A model generated the notes under the pieces. That model searched no databases. It saw nothing but the letters and a program-made list of their open reading frames with translations, and was not told the DNA's origin. From the NCBI GenBank assembly GCA_029937545.1, contig JAPYPR010000003.1, positions 211,989-275,988 on the forward strand: DNA of 64,000 nucleotides, in the 5' to 3' direction. The translations under genes and the position numbers were made by a program. The stretch is from Erythrobacter sp. (GTDB taxonomy: Bacteria > Pseudomonadota > Alphaproteobacteria > Sphingomonadales > Sphingomonadaceae). This document shows positions 13,474 through 21,454 of this stretch, piece by piece (position 1 is the stretch's first letter; each line of letters starts with the position of its first letter).

Positions 13474-13908
13474 TTAAGCCGCCTCTACCATCGGGCCTGC
13501 AATGAGCGAGGAGGTATCGATCAGCAGCGTCGGACCGCTCTCGGTTTCGACCATGCCGCGGGCGGCGCGCTGCCACCCGGCGCCGAAACCACCGGGAACG
13601 GCCACAGGCTGGCTCAGAGCTTCGCCGACATCGTAGGCGGCATCGACGAGCAGGGCGTAGAGGTGCCCCTCGATTTCGACCACCGCCGCGCGCTGGTCGT
13701 CCTCGGCGACCGTCTTGTCGAGCCCCAGAGCCAGCGAGCAGTCGATCACCGTCAACGCCTGGCTGCGCAGGGCCGTGAGGCCGAGGATGAATTCCGGCGT
13801 TCCCGGGATCGGCGTGATCTCCTCGATCTCGATCACGGACTGGACATCGCTCGCCGGTATGGCCGCGTGGCGGCCGGCGACGAGGCACTGGAGCAGCAGG
13901 TCGGTCAT
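13474..13908 (-). CDS. cheW: Chemotaxis coupling protein CheW
   Basis: A 144-residue CheW domain that links receptors to CheA. The SH3-like fold is recognisable from VAGRHAAIPASDVQSV, the conserved PGTPEFILGLTALR turn and SLALGLD. The ribosome site GGGAGG lies well placed in front of the ATG, which overlaps the cheA stop (ATGA), so cheA and cheW are translationally coupled. Its length is close to the usual 150-160. A gap of 57 bases separates it from cheY. Confidence 0.94.
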   Translation of the reverse strand: MTDLLLQCLVAGRHAAIPASDVQSVIEIEEITPIPGTPEFILGLTALRSQALTVIDCSLALGLDKTVAEDDQRAAVVEIEGHLYALLVDAAYDVGEALSQPVAVPGGFGAGWQRAARGMVETESGPTLLIDTSSLIAGPMVEAA

Positions 13909-16322
13909 GCGGTCCTCCCGAGGCGGGCCTGTTTGAGCGCGGCCAGCAGGCCGCCGCGGTCGTAGCGGTAGATGGCATCGCCATCGGCTCCGGCATTGTC
14001 CGGATCCTGGGTCAGTCGGATGACGCTGCGGGCGCTGGCGGGGTGTTCGGGCTGGGCGGTTTCGGCCAGCTGGATCTCGACATCGGCATCTTCGCCGTCA
14101 TCGGCTGCGATGCGGTATCCGGCTGCCTCGACCAGAGGTTCGAGGATCGTGCGCGCCCAGTCGCTATCGCCCGGAATGCGGCACGACAGAACCTCCTGAG
14201 TGCGGCGCTGGACACGCTGTTGCGCAAACAGCGCATGCCCGTCGAGTACCGGCACGAGCGAGCTGCCGATGAGGGTAACGCCCTCGATAAGGGGATCGTC
14301 TTGCGAAGGAATGATCTCGCCATCCATGTCGGCCGCATCGAGCACTTCGTTGACGGCATAGACGACTTCGCTCTCGCCATCGGTCAGGCGTAGCAGGCGG
14401 CAGCGGTCTTGCGGCAGTTTGCCGAATTCGAGGCCGAGGAGCGCGAACACTGACCCATCGATGACGGCCTGCGCTCGCTTGCCCTCGATATCGATCGCCT
14501 CGCGCGACACGGTGTCGATCCGGCGAACCATGTCGAGCCGCACGGCGCGCTTGCGATCGTCGAGCCCGGCAAAAAGCATGATCGGCACGGCCTTGCGGCC
14601 CGTTTCGACGACCTCTTCTTCCACCACGTCGGTCGTGCGCCCTTCGCCCATGTGCAAGCGATTGGTCGCGATGCTCGGCAAGTCGAGCAGCATCATCGGG
14701 CGGCCATCGTCGAGCAGGGTGGTCCCGCCATAAAGGCGGGTCTCCATCACAGCCGGTGCGATCGGTTTGACGACCACGTCCTCGTGATCGAACACACGGT
14801 CCACGGCGAGGGCGAAAACGTCGTCGCTCGCAAGGCGGATGAGGACCAGCGTTTTGCTGTCCCATTCCGCATCGTCGATCTCATCGATACCGAGAATGTC
14901 GCCCAGCGCGAGGCACGGGACGCGCTTGTCGCGGAAGGTTACAAGGCGGCGGTCGCCGGCAGTGGCGAATTCGACATTGCTGCTGCTGCCGAAGACGATT
15001 TCTTCGACATAGCTGCGCGGAATCGCATACCGCTGGCCGCCGGCGCCGACGGTAAGGGCGGCGATGATGCTGAGCGTGAGCGGCAGCTTGAGATGGAAGC
15101 TGGCGCCTTCGCCGGGCTTGCTGACGACGTCGATGGACCCGCCGACGCGTTCGATATTGGCGCGCACGACGTCCATGCCGACACCGCGCCCGGAGACCGA
15201 GCTGACTTCATTGGCAGTCGACAGGCCCGGTTCGAAGATAAGCAGATGCTTGCGCCGATCTGACATGCGATCGACTTCGCTCTGCGAATAGAGCCCGGCG
15301 GCGACGGCCTTGTCTGCAAGTCGGGCGGTGTCGATGCCCCGGCCATCGTCGGAGACGACCAGGCTGATCTGGTTGCCGGCCTGACGCGCGGCGAAGCGGA
15401 GCAGGCCGATTTCGCGCTTGCAATTCTTCAGTCGCTCGCCGGGTCCTTCGATGCCGTGATCAATGGCATTGCGGATGATGTGGGTCAGCGGATCGCGGAC
15501 CATTTCGATCATTTCGCGATCGAGTTCGACCTCTCCGCCCTCGAAATCGACCATCACCTGCTTGCCGAGCTCGTTCGACAAGTCGCGGACGAGGCGGGGG
15601 AGCGAGCTGAACAGATGCTCCAGCCGCTGCATGCGCATGCGGGTGATGGCCGCGCGGACATCGGCGAGGATCGTCGAGAGGCGATCGAAGGGTCCGTCGA
15701 TCGTCGGTTGTTCCCCGGCCTCGCGCAGGCGGCGCGACAGGTCGTTGCGCGCCAGCACCATGTCGGACACGCCCTTCATAACCTCATCGAGCAGGTCGAC
15801 GGGCAGGCGGATGGAGCGCTGTACGGCCTGAGCGCGTGCGGGTTTGGGCGCGGAGATTTCGTTATCGGAGCCTTCGTCACTGTCGGTCTCGCCAGCGGCC
15901 TGGTCGTTCGCCGGTTCGGCTTCCGGCATCACGGCGCTGGCGACAACGATGTCGTCACTGCCCTGTAGCGCCGCGATCAATTCATCGTCGCCGCCCTCGG
16001 GAAACTCCTCGCCGGCTTCGATGGCATCGGTCATCTCGCTGATGCGGTCGATAATGGCGAGCACGGCGGAGACGAGCGCACTGTCGGCTTCGCGGCGTCC
16101 GGCACGGCATTCGGACAGCGCGTCTTCGGCTGCGTGGCTCAGCTTCTCGAGCCGTGGGAAATCGAAGAATCCGCAATTGCCCTTTACGGTGTGGACGAAG
16201 CGGAAAATCGTATCGAGTCGCGCGCGGTCGGACGGGTCCGCTTCCCACGCGACGATCTCCCCGCCGCTGGCTTCCAGCATTTCCCGTGTTTCGGCGACGA
16301 AGTCCGCCAGAAGGTCATCCAT
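13905..16322 (-). CDS. cheA: Chemotaxis histidine kinase CheA with an extra CheW-like domain and receiver-like tail
   Basis: An 805-residue histidine kinase. The P1 domain carries phospho-acceptor H44 (FVHTVKGN). A long acidic linker stands where P2 would be, so a typical P2 is not obvious. The P3 dimer helices start near 165, then the ATPase domain with N-box RNAIDHG, DDGRGID and GRGVGMD. P5 is CheW-like and ends about 560 (MMLLDLPSIA). A second CheW-like domain occupies about 575-700 (VPIMLFAGLDD to VPVLDGHALF). The last 100 residues look like a degenerate receiver domain (RTILEPLVEAAGY, then AIYRYDRGGLL) without a clear phospho-aspartate. First gene of the leftward che operon. Confidence 0.95.
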   Translation of the reverse strand: MDDLLADFVAETREMLEASGGEIVAWEADPSDRARLDTIFRFVHTVKGNCGFFDFPRLEKLSHAAEDALSECRAGRREADSALVSAVLAIIDRISEMTDAIEAGEEFPEGGDDELIAALQGSDDIVVASAVMPEAEPANDQAAGETDSDEGSDNEISAPKPARAQAVQRSIRLPVDLLDEVMKGVSDMVLARNDLSRRLREAGEQPTIDGPFDRLSTILADVRAAITRMRMQRLEHLFSSLPRLVRDLSNELGKQVMVDFEGGEVELDREMIEMVRDPLTHIIRNAIDHGIEGPGERLKNCKREIGLLRFAARQAGNQISLVVSDDGRGIDTARLADKAVAAGLYSQSEVDRMSDRRKHLLIFEPGLSTANEVSSVSGRGVGMDVVRANIERVGGSIDVVSKPGEGASFHLKLPLTLSIIAALTVGAGGQRYAIPRSYVEEIVFGSSSNVEFATAGDRRLVTFRDKRVPCLALGDILGIDEIDDAEWDSKTLVLIRLASDDVFALAVDRVFDHEDVVVKPIAPAVMETRLYGGTTLLDDGRPMMLLDLPSIATNRLHMGEGRTTDVVEEEVVETGRKAVPIMLFAGLDDRKRAVRLDMVRRIDTVSREAIDIEGKRAQAVIDGSVFALLGLEFGKLPQDRCRLLRLTDGESEVVYAVNEVLDAADMDGEIIPSQDDPLIEGVTLIGSSLVPVLDGHALFAQQRVQRRTQEVLSCRIPGDSDWARTILEPLVEAAGYRIAADDGEDADVEIQLAETAQPEHPASARSVIRLTQDPDNAGADGDAIYRYDRGGLLAALKQARLGRTA

Positions 16323-16368
16323 TAAACTGCCCCTGATCCGATCGGGGACCAGCTATGCAGCATGATGG

Positions 16369-17736
16369 TTAACGATTGGTTTGGGGAACTGCGCTCGATT
16401 CCGACCGGTCGCGCAGCACCTGCCAGACGAGGTATGTGGCCAGCGCGCCCCCGGTAATATTAGCGGCCAGCTCGGCGGCATAGATCGCCTCCGATCCCCA
16501 GCTTTCGCGTAGCAGCCAGCCGAAGGGGAGCATCACCAGGAAGACACGCGCCGCGCTCTGCGCCAGTGCCACACCCGCCCGGTCGACGGCGTTGAGCGCG
16601 CCATTTGCGACGATGAGCAGGCCGAAGCCGGCATAGCCCCAGACCGCAATTGCAAGGTAGCGGGAGAATTCCTCCACGACCGCCGGATCGTCGGTGAAGA
16701 AGCGCGCGAACCAGTCGCCGGTGAAGAACAGCAGCACTGCGGTGGCGAGGCCGTAGGCGATGCAGAACAGCGCCGACCACCACATCGCGCGGCGCGAGCG
16801 ATGGGGGCGGTTCGCACCCCAGTTCTGGCCGACGATCGCACCGATGGAACCGGACAGTGCCAGCAGCGGGACCGTGGCGAAGCTCTGCAAGCGCCCTGCG
16901 GCGCCGAAGCCCGCGACCGCCGCTTCGCCCTGGCTGGCGAGCAGTGCCGTCAAGACGGACAGACCGATGGGGTTGATCGCGTTCGAAAACGCCGCGGGAC
17001 CCGCCACCGCAAGGATCGCCTTGCTCGATTCGCCGACATTGCAGCGGCGGATGGTGGCCGGGTTGATCGGCAGTTGCGCGCCCTTGATGAGGTAAAGTGC
17101 GATGAGGATGGCGATGAAGAACCCGGCAATCGTGGCATAGGCTGCACCCGCGATCCCGAAGCCGCCGAAACCGAAGGCTCCGGTGATCAGGATCGGGTCG
17201 AGCACCCAGTTCGCCACCGAATAGGTCACCGAGACATAGCTGGTCTTGCGCGCTTCCCCCTGGCCGCGCAGCACGCCGTTCAGGCCCATCTGCAACAGCA
17301 GCACCGGCAGGCCCAGCGCATAGGGCTGCATATATTCGCGGATCAGCGGCAGGAGGCTGTCCGAGGCCTGCATCAGCTGGAACAGCGGATCGAGCAGGGC
17401 GAACAGCAGGAGGCCCATGACCACGCCGATCGCCAGCGCGAAGATCGCGCCGAAGTTCGCGCGCCGTTCGGCCCGGTCGCGATCCCCTTCACCCAAGGCG
17501 CGGGCGATGACCGAATTGATCCCGACCATGACCCCGACGCCGAGGCTCGAAAGCGCGATGGTGATCGGGAAAATGAAGCTGACGGCCGCCAGCTCCTGCG
17601 CGCCCAATTGCCCGATGAAATAGGCATCGATCAAGCCGACCGACATGATCGCGGCGACCCCGATGATCATTGGGGCGGTCTGGCTGACGAGATGGCCGCG
17701 GATGCTCCCGGTGGTGAGTTTGGCCGTCTCGCTCAT
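16369..17736 (-). CDS. MATE family efflux transporter
   Basis: A 455-residue integral membrane protein with about 12 predicted helices in two MatE halves. It opens with GSIRGHLVSQTAPMI, shows the family's SVGLIDAYFIGQLG in helix 1-2, and the symmetrical second half begins near GPAAFSNAINPIG. MATE proteins export cationic drugs or metabolites in exchange for Na+ or H+; the substrate is unknown. The start at 17736 is chosen over an upstream ATG because the added residues are unlike any MATE. It is divergent from the [2Fe-2S] gene across about 130 bases, and lies 46 bases from cheA on the same strand. Confidence 0.92.
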   Translation of the reverse strand: MSETAKLTTGSIRGHLVSQTAPMIIGVAAIMSVGLIDAYFIGQLGAQELAAVSFIFPITIALSSLGVGVMVGINSVIARALGEGDRDRAERRANFGAIFALAIGVVMGLLLFALLDPLFQLMQASDSLLPLIREYMQPYALGLPVLLLQMGLNGVLRGQGEARKTSYVSVTYSVANWVLDPILITGAFGFGGFGIAGAAYATIAGFFIAILIALYLIKGAQLPINPATIRRCNVGESSKAILAVAGPAAFSNAINPIGLSVLTALLASQGEAAVAGFGAAGRLQSFATVPLLALSGSIGAIVGQNWGANRPHRSRRAMWWSALFCIAYGLATAVLLFFTGDWFARFFTDDPAVVEEFSRYLAIAVWGYAGFGLLIVANGALNAVDRAGVALAQSAARVFLVMLPFGWLLRESWGSEAIYAAELAANITGGALATYLVWQVLRDRSESSAVPQTNR

Positions 17737-17864
17737 CGCCGGTGCGCCTAGCGGGCGGGGCTCGCATTGCCTAGCGGAGAAATGCGCTGCGCCGCTTGCC
17801 CGCCTGCGACCGACCATGCGATAGCGCGGCCGTCCATTCCATCCGCGAGGCGAAGCGCGCATCC

Positions 17865-18407
17865 ATGACCAGCATGACCGTCAACGGCAGGCCAGTGCGG
17901 TTCCGCTTGGAGCCCGATACGCCGCTCCTCTGGGCACTGCGCGATGCGGCCAACCTTACCGGCACCAAATACGGCTGCGGCGAGGGCGATTGCGGGGCCT
18001 GCATGGTGCATGTCGATGGCGAGGCGCTGCGATCCTGCCTGATCACTATCGGCGAGGCGGAGGGGCGCTTCATCACCACGATCGAGGGGCTGAGCCGCGA
18101 CCGCACCCATCCGGTGCAGCAGGCGCTGGTGGCCGAGCAGGCGATCCAGTGCGGCTTCTGTACGCCCGGCATCGTCATGGCGGCGAGCGCATTGCTGGAG
18201 AAGAGCGGCTCGCCATCCCAGGCGGAGATCATGGCGGCGATCCCGAACCTGTGCCGCTGCGGCGTCTACCCGCGCCTAGTCCGCGCCATCGAGCGGGCCG
18301 GAAGGGTCGCACGGCGGCAGGAGCGGATCAGCGCCGCGCCGGTACCGGGCATCAGCGCCGAAGATGCGGCCCGCGATGTGCCCGCCCTCAGCGCGCCGGA
18401 GGACTGA
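17865..18407 (+). CDS. Orphan [2Fe-2S] subunit of the xanthine-oxidase/isoquinoline oxidoreductase type
   Basis: A 180-residue protein like the small iron-sulfur subunit of molybdenum hydroxylases (IorA/CoxS type). The plant-ferredoxin-type cluster is bound by C38, C43, C46 and C58, and the second cluster by C96, C99, C130 and C132. The family normally ends near residue 150; here about 30 extra residues follow. It passes electrons from a molybdenum large subunit to an acceptor, but no large subunit lies next to it: the upstream gene is a divergent transporter and the downstream gene is a convergent TonB receptor. The partner must be elsewhere or absent. Confidence 0.9.
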   Translation: MTSMTVNGRPVRFRLEPDTPLLWALRDAANLTGTKYGCGEGDCGACMVHVDGEALRSCLITIGEAEGRFITTIEGLSRDRTHPVQQALVAEQAIQCGFCTPGIVMAASALLEKSGSPSQAEIMAAIPNLCRCGVYPRLVRAIERAGRVARRQERISAAPVPGISAEDAARDVPALSAPED

Positions 18408-18570
18408 TACCGGGCGACAGACGGGCGACAAAGGCGACACCATGTCGCCTGGCGAAGATCACGACAAGACACTGAGTTACCCAGATTTATCTTGCCAAGG
18501 CGCGGTTGAGACACGATGCCCCACCCCCCTCGGGGGGCATCGTCACCTTGCGTCTACCGACCATGACAAA

Positions 18571-18601
18571 GAGCGGCAGCGAGCCTAGCTCGCCGCCGCT
18601 C
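18571..18601 (-). terminator. Hairpin terminator after the siderophore receptor
   Basis: A 13-bp stem (18571-18583 with 18589-18601, one G-U pair) with a five-base loop, about 30 bases downstream of the TonB receptor stop and followed on that strand by a short T-rich CTTTGT. It fits an intrinsic terminator. A second hairpin (GATGCCCC with GGGGCATC, near 18516-18540) lies in the same gap without a T tract and could end the [2Fe-2S] transcript. Confidence 0.5.
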
Positions 18602-18630
18602 GTGTAGGAAAGACGGTATCGGCGCTGCCG

Positions 18631-20727
18631 TCAGAGCTCGAAGCGCACGCCCAGCTTAGCGGTCAGCGGCTTGCCCGGTGCGATGTTGTTGTCGCCATGC
18701 GCGCTCGGATAGTACTCCTCGTCCAGCAGATTCTCGACATTGAGCTGCAGGCTCACCCGGTCGTTCAGCGTATAGAACACAGCCGCATCGACGCGGGTAT
18801 AGGCCGGCAGGACGACGTCGTTGCTGAAGCTTGCGAACTGGCTCGACTGGTGGACCAGGCCGAGGCCGACACCGAGATTGTCGGTGAAGTCGTAACGGCC
18901 CCAAGCGCCGATCTGGTGCTCGGGCAGCTGCTGCAATTCGGTCCCGATGCCACCGGAATTGGTCGCCGAGCGGATTTCGCCGTCGAGATAGGTGTAGCCG
19001 ACATTCACATGCAGCTGGTCGGTCAGCGATCCGGCAAGGCTGGCTTCGAAACCCTGCACCCGCGTTTCGCCCGTTTGCAGCACCACGTTCTGCACCGGAT
19101 CGGTGAAGGCCGTGTCCTTGCGGTCGAGGCGGAAGACGGCTGCGGTCACCAGCAAATCGGCGCGCGGGGCGTATTTTACGCCTGCTTCCCAGGTCTCGAA
19201 ACTCTCGGGCTCGAGATTGATGGTGGTGTCGCTCAGCACGGTAAACTGGTCGCCCGATGCGGGGAGGAAGCTTTCCGAATAGCTGGCATAGATCGACAGG
19301 CTGTCCTGCGGCTTCACGATCACGCCGAGGCGCGGGCTGATCTTGTCGTCCTTGCGCGAGCCGAAGAAGTCGTTGCCGACGTCGTAGCTCTCGAGATCGA
19401 ACTCGTCATAGCGCGCGCCGACGATGACCTGCAGCCAGTCGGCGAGGTCGATCTGGTCCTGGATGTAGAAGGACAGGGTCGACAGCTCGGAGTTCGAGGC
19501 GCGCTGAAACTCGAGCGTGAAGGGCGGCACGAAGATCGTGTCGGCCAGCGGAACGTCGGTGGGCGCGCCGAAGATCGCACGGTCGCGATCGGCATCGGTA
19601 TCCTGGCGCGAGAATTCAACTCCGACCAGAAGCGTGTGGCCGATGCTGCCGGTGTTGCCTTCCCAGACGAGATTGGCCTGACCGATCAGGTTTTCGCGCA
19701 CGGTGCCGCTCTCGTATCCGCCCAGGCTGACGGTATCCGCGATGCCATCGCCATCGGTGTCCGATGCGCCAGAGGGGACGATGTTCGAATAGAACTTGTC
19801 GTAATGCGCATATTGCACGGTGGCGTTGGCGCTGAGGCCGCCGTCGAAATCATGATCGATCCGCGCGCGGGCGATATGCGCTTCGACGTCGCTGTAATTG
19901 TAATCGGGGTCGCCGAAGAAGGTCTCGTCATTGCCGGTCAGCGGGCGGCCCTGGAAGGCCGGCACGCCGCGATCGACCACGCGCTGGTCATCGTCATAGG
20001 TGTAGCTGAGGACCAGTTCGGTCGATGGGCCGAGGCCCACGGTCGCCGTCGGGCTCACACCGATGAAGCGGCCTTCGTAGACATCGCGGTGGTTGTCGAA
20101 TTCCTCGTAGGTCGCATTGAGGCGCAGGGCGAGCGCGTCGCCCGCGGGCAGGCCGATGTCGGAGGCGAGGCTGAAGGCGCCATGCGTATCGACGCTTGCG
20201 CCCCCGGCCAGCCGCAGGTCGCCGATTTCGGCCTTTTTGCTGACGCGGTTGATCGCGCCGCCGCCGGCACCGCGGCCGAAGATCAGGGCGTTCGCCCCCT
20301 TGAGCACTTCGACGCGCTCCACATTGTAGAGCGGGCGATAATATTGCGCGTCGTCGCGCAACCCGTCGATGAAGAAGTCGGCAGTGGTTTCCTGGCCGCG
20401 GATGAACACTTCGTCGCGGTGGCCTTCGCCGGTTTCCAGGCTGACGCCGGGCACGAAGCGCAGCGCTTCGTTGAGCGAAGTGGCGTTCTGATCGTCCAGT
20501 TGGTCGCGGGTGATCGCGGTGACGGCCTGCGGCACGTCGATCAACGGGGTCGGAGTTTTGGTGGCGGTCAGGCCGTCGTCGGTGCCGTAGCCGTCGGCAT
20601 CGCCGGTGACGACGATGTCGCTGGGCAGATAGTCGCGCTCGGGCTGCTCGTCGGCGAAGGCGGGAGTAGCGGCGAATGCGGTCGCGCTGCCCAAAAGCAG
20701 GGCGGCGCGGGTGGAAACGATCCTCAT
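18631..20727 (-). CDS. TonB-dependent siderophore receptor
   Basis: A 698-residue outer-membrane receptor of the FhuE/catecholate type. A signal peptide (cut after AFA) leads into the plug domain (VPQAVTAITRDQL, then FVPGVSLETGEGHRDEVFIR, GLRDDAQYYRPLYNVERVEV and LKGANALIFGRGAGGG), followed by a 22-strand barrel ending with the terminal phenylalanine-type motif GVRFEL. It probably takes up an iron chelate using TonB energy. Two Fur-like sites lie just upstream, so iron repression is likely. An extracellular loop contains a SDTDGDGIADT motif like a calcium-binding loop. The gene is isolated, without siderophore reductase or ABC genes nearby. Confidence 0.93.
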   Translation of the reverse strand: MRIVSTRAALLLGSATAFAATPAFADEQPERDYLPSDIVVTGDADGYGTDDGLTATKTPTPLIDVPQAVTAITRDQLDDQNATSLNEALRFVPGVSLETGEGHRDEVFIRGQETTADFFIDGLRDDAQYYRPLYNVERVEVLKGANALIFGRGAGGGAINRVSKKAEIGDLRLAGGASVDTHGAFSLASDIGLPAGDALALRLNATYEEFDNHRDVYEGRFIGVSPTATVGLGPSTELVLSYTYDDDQRVVDRGVPAFQGRPLTGNDETFFGDPDYNYSDVEAHIARARIDHDFDGGLSANATVQYAHYDKFYSNIVPSGASDTDGDGIADTVSLGGYESGTVRENLIGQANLVWEGNTGSIGHTLLVGVEFSRQDTDADRDRAIFGAPTDVPLADTIFVPPFTLEFQRASNSELSTLSFYIQDQIDLADWLQVIVGARYDEFDLESYDVGNDFFGSRKDDKISPRLGVIVKPQDSLSIYASYSESFLPASGDQFTVLSDTTINLEPESFETWEAGVKYAPRADLLVTAAVFRLDRKDTAFTDPVQNVVLQTGETRVQGFEASLAGSLTDQLHVNVGYTYLDGEIRSATNSGGIGTELQQLPEHQIGAWGRYDFTDNLGVGLGLVHQSSQFASFSNDVVLPAYTRVDAAVFYTLNDRVSLQLNVENLLDEEYYPSAHGDNNIAPGKPLTAKLGVRFEL

Positions 20728-20743
20728 AAAGTAGGCTTTCTAT

Positions 20744-20802
20744 TCTTGCGAACGATTCTCAGTCTGACGGAGGCCCTGCTATTGAGAACAATTCGCATTC
20801 GC
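20744..20802 (-). promoter_or_regulatory. Two Fur-like operator sites upstream of the TonB receptor
   Basis: Two short sequences with a GA(A/G)-rich hexamer arrangement stand before the receptor: TTGCGAACGATTCTCA at 20745-20760 and TGAGAACAATTCGCATTCGC at 20783-20802. Both resemble the GATAAT-type hexamers bound by Fur, in opposite orientation to each other. They lie within 20-80 bases of the start codon, where repression would act. Assignment to Fur is inferred from likeness and the receptor's role, not shown. Confidence 0.5.
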
Positions 20803-20912
20803 AACCACAAAAGTGGTCTTGGCCGACGAAAAAATCGCAACCGCCGCTTTCACTGATCGCAACAGTCGCTTAGGCGGTTCGCGCAAACAGGCTCGAGCAG
20901 GAGAGACGAGAG

Positions 20913-21257
20913 ATGAAGGCGACGATCTGGCACAACCCGAAATGCGGCACCTCGCGCAAGACGCTCGCGATCCTGGAAAATCTCTCGAAGGTCGATGTGA
21001 CCGTGGTCGAATATCTCAAGGACCCGCCATCGAAGGACAAGCTTGCCCAGCTCTATCGCGATGCGGGAATCTCTCCGGCGCAGGGCTTGCGGATGCGAGG
21101 AACCGACGCGGCGGAGCGCGGCCTGCCCGATGCCGACGACGACACGATACTGGAGGCAATGGTTGCCGATCCGATCCTGATCGAGCGCCCGCTAGTCGAG
21201 ACCGATAAGGGCGCACGCCTGTGCAGGCCGCAGGATTCGGTCTTGGAAATCTTATAG
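20913..21257 (+). CDS. arsC: Arsenate reductase, glutaredoxin-dependent
   Basis: A 114-residue ArsC of the thioredoxin fold. The catalytic cysteine is C11 in HNPKCGTSR, and the three arginines that hold the oxyanion in Escherichia coli ArsC have matches at R60, R92 and R105. Length and spacing fit the glutaredoxin-coupled class. A good ribosome site (AGGAGAG) precedes the ATG. No arsR, arsB or acr3 gene lies nearby, so it may be a housekeeping ArsC/YffB-like protein rather than part of a resistance operon. Confidence 0.85.
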   Translation: MKATIWHNPKCGTSRKTLAILENLSKVDVTVVEYLKDPPSKDKLAQLYRDAGISPAQGLRMRGTDAAERGLPDADDDTILEAMVADPILIERPLVETDKGARLCRPQDSVLEIL

Positions 21258-21271
21258 AGGGTTTTGTTTGG

Positions 21272-21425
21272 TGCGGTCAGGACATCCGTCCTGACCTTGC
21301 TATGCCGTCCCGCTCCCCCTCCCGACCACCCACGGCACGGTATTCTTTGGGTGGTCGGGAGGGGGAGCGGGACGGCATAGCCCGAGCCTTCGACGGATGT
21401 CGAAGGCGCACCCAACAAGGAAAAC
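21272..21425. repeat. Large palindromic element with a 33-bp perfect inverted repeat
   Basis: The core is a perfect 33-bp inverted repeat, 21300-21332 with 21348-21380, around a 15-base loop. It is flanked by two smaller hairpins, GTCAGGAC/GTCCTGAC at 21276-21295 and CCTTCGAC/GTCGAAGG at 21387-21406, and by an imperfect outer repeat. The whole forms a nested, roughly mirror-symmetric structure between arsC and the MFS gene. It has no transposase. Because both strands are similar, both encode the same short peptide text, as seen in palindromic elements that spread in bacterial genomes. It could also block transcription between the convergent genes. Confidence 0.75.
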
Positions 21426-21454
21426 GCGGATTCGCTTTCCCTACTCGACCAAAC

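Noticed and set aside
18697..20856. A long plus-strand frame over the siderophore receptor
   Set aside because: It is antisense to a full TonB receptor and has no domain.
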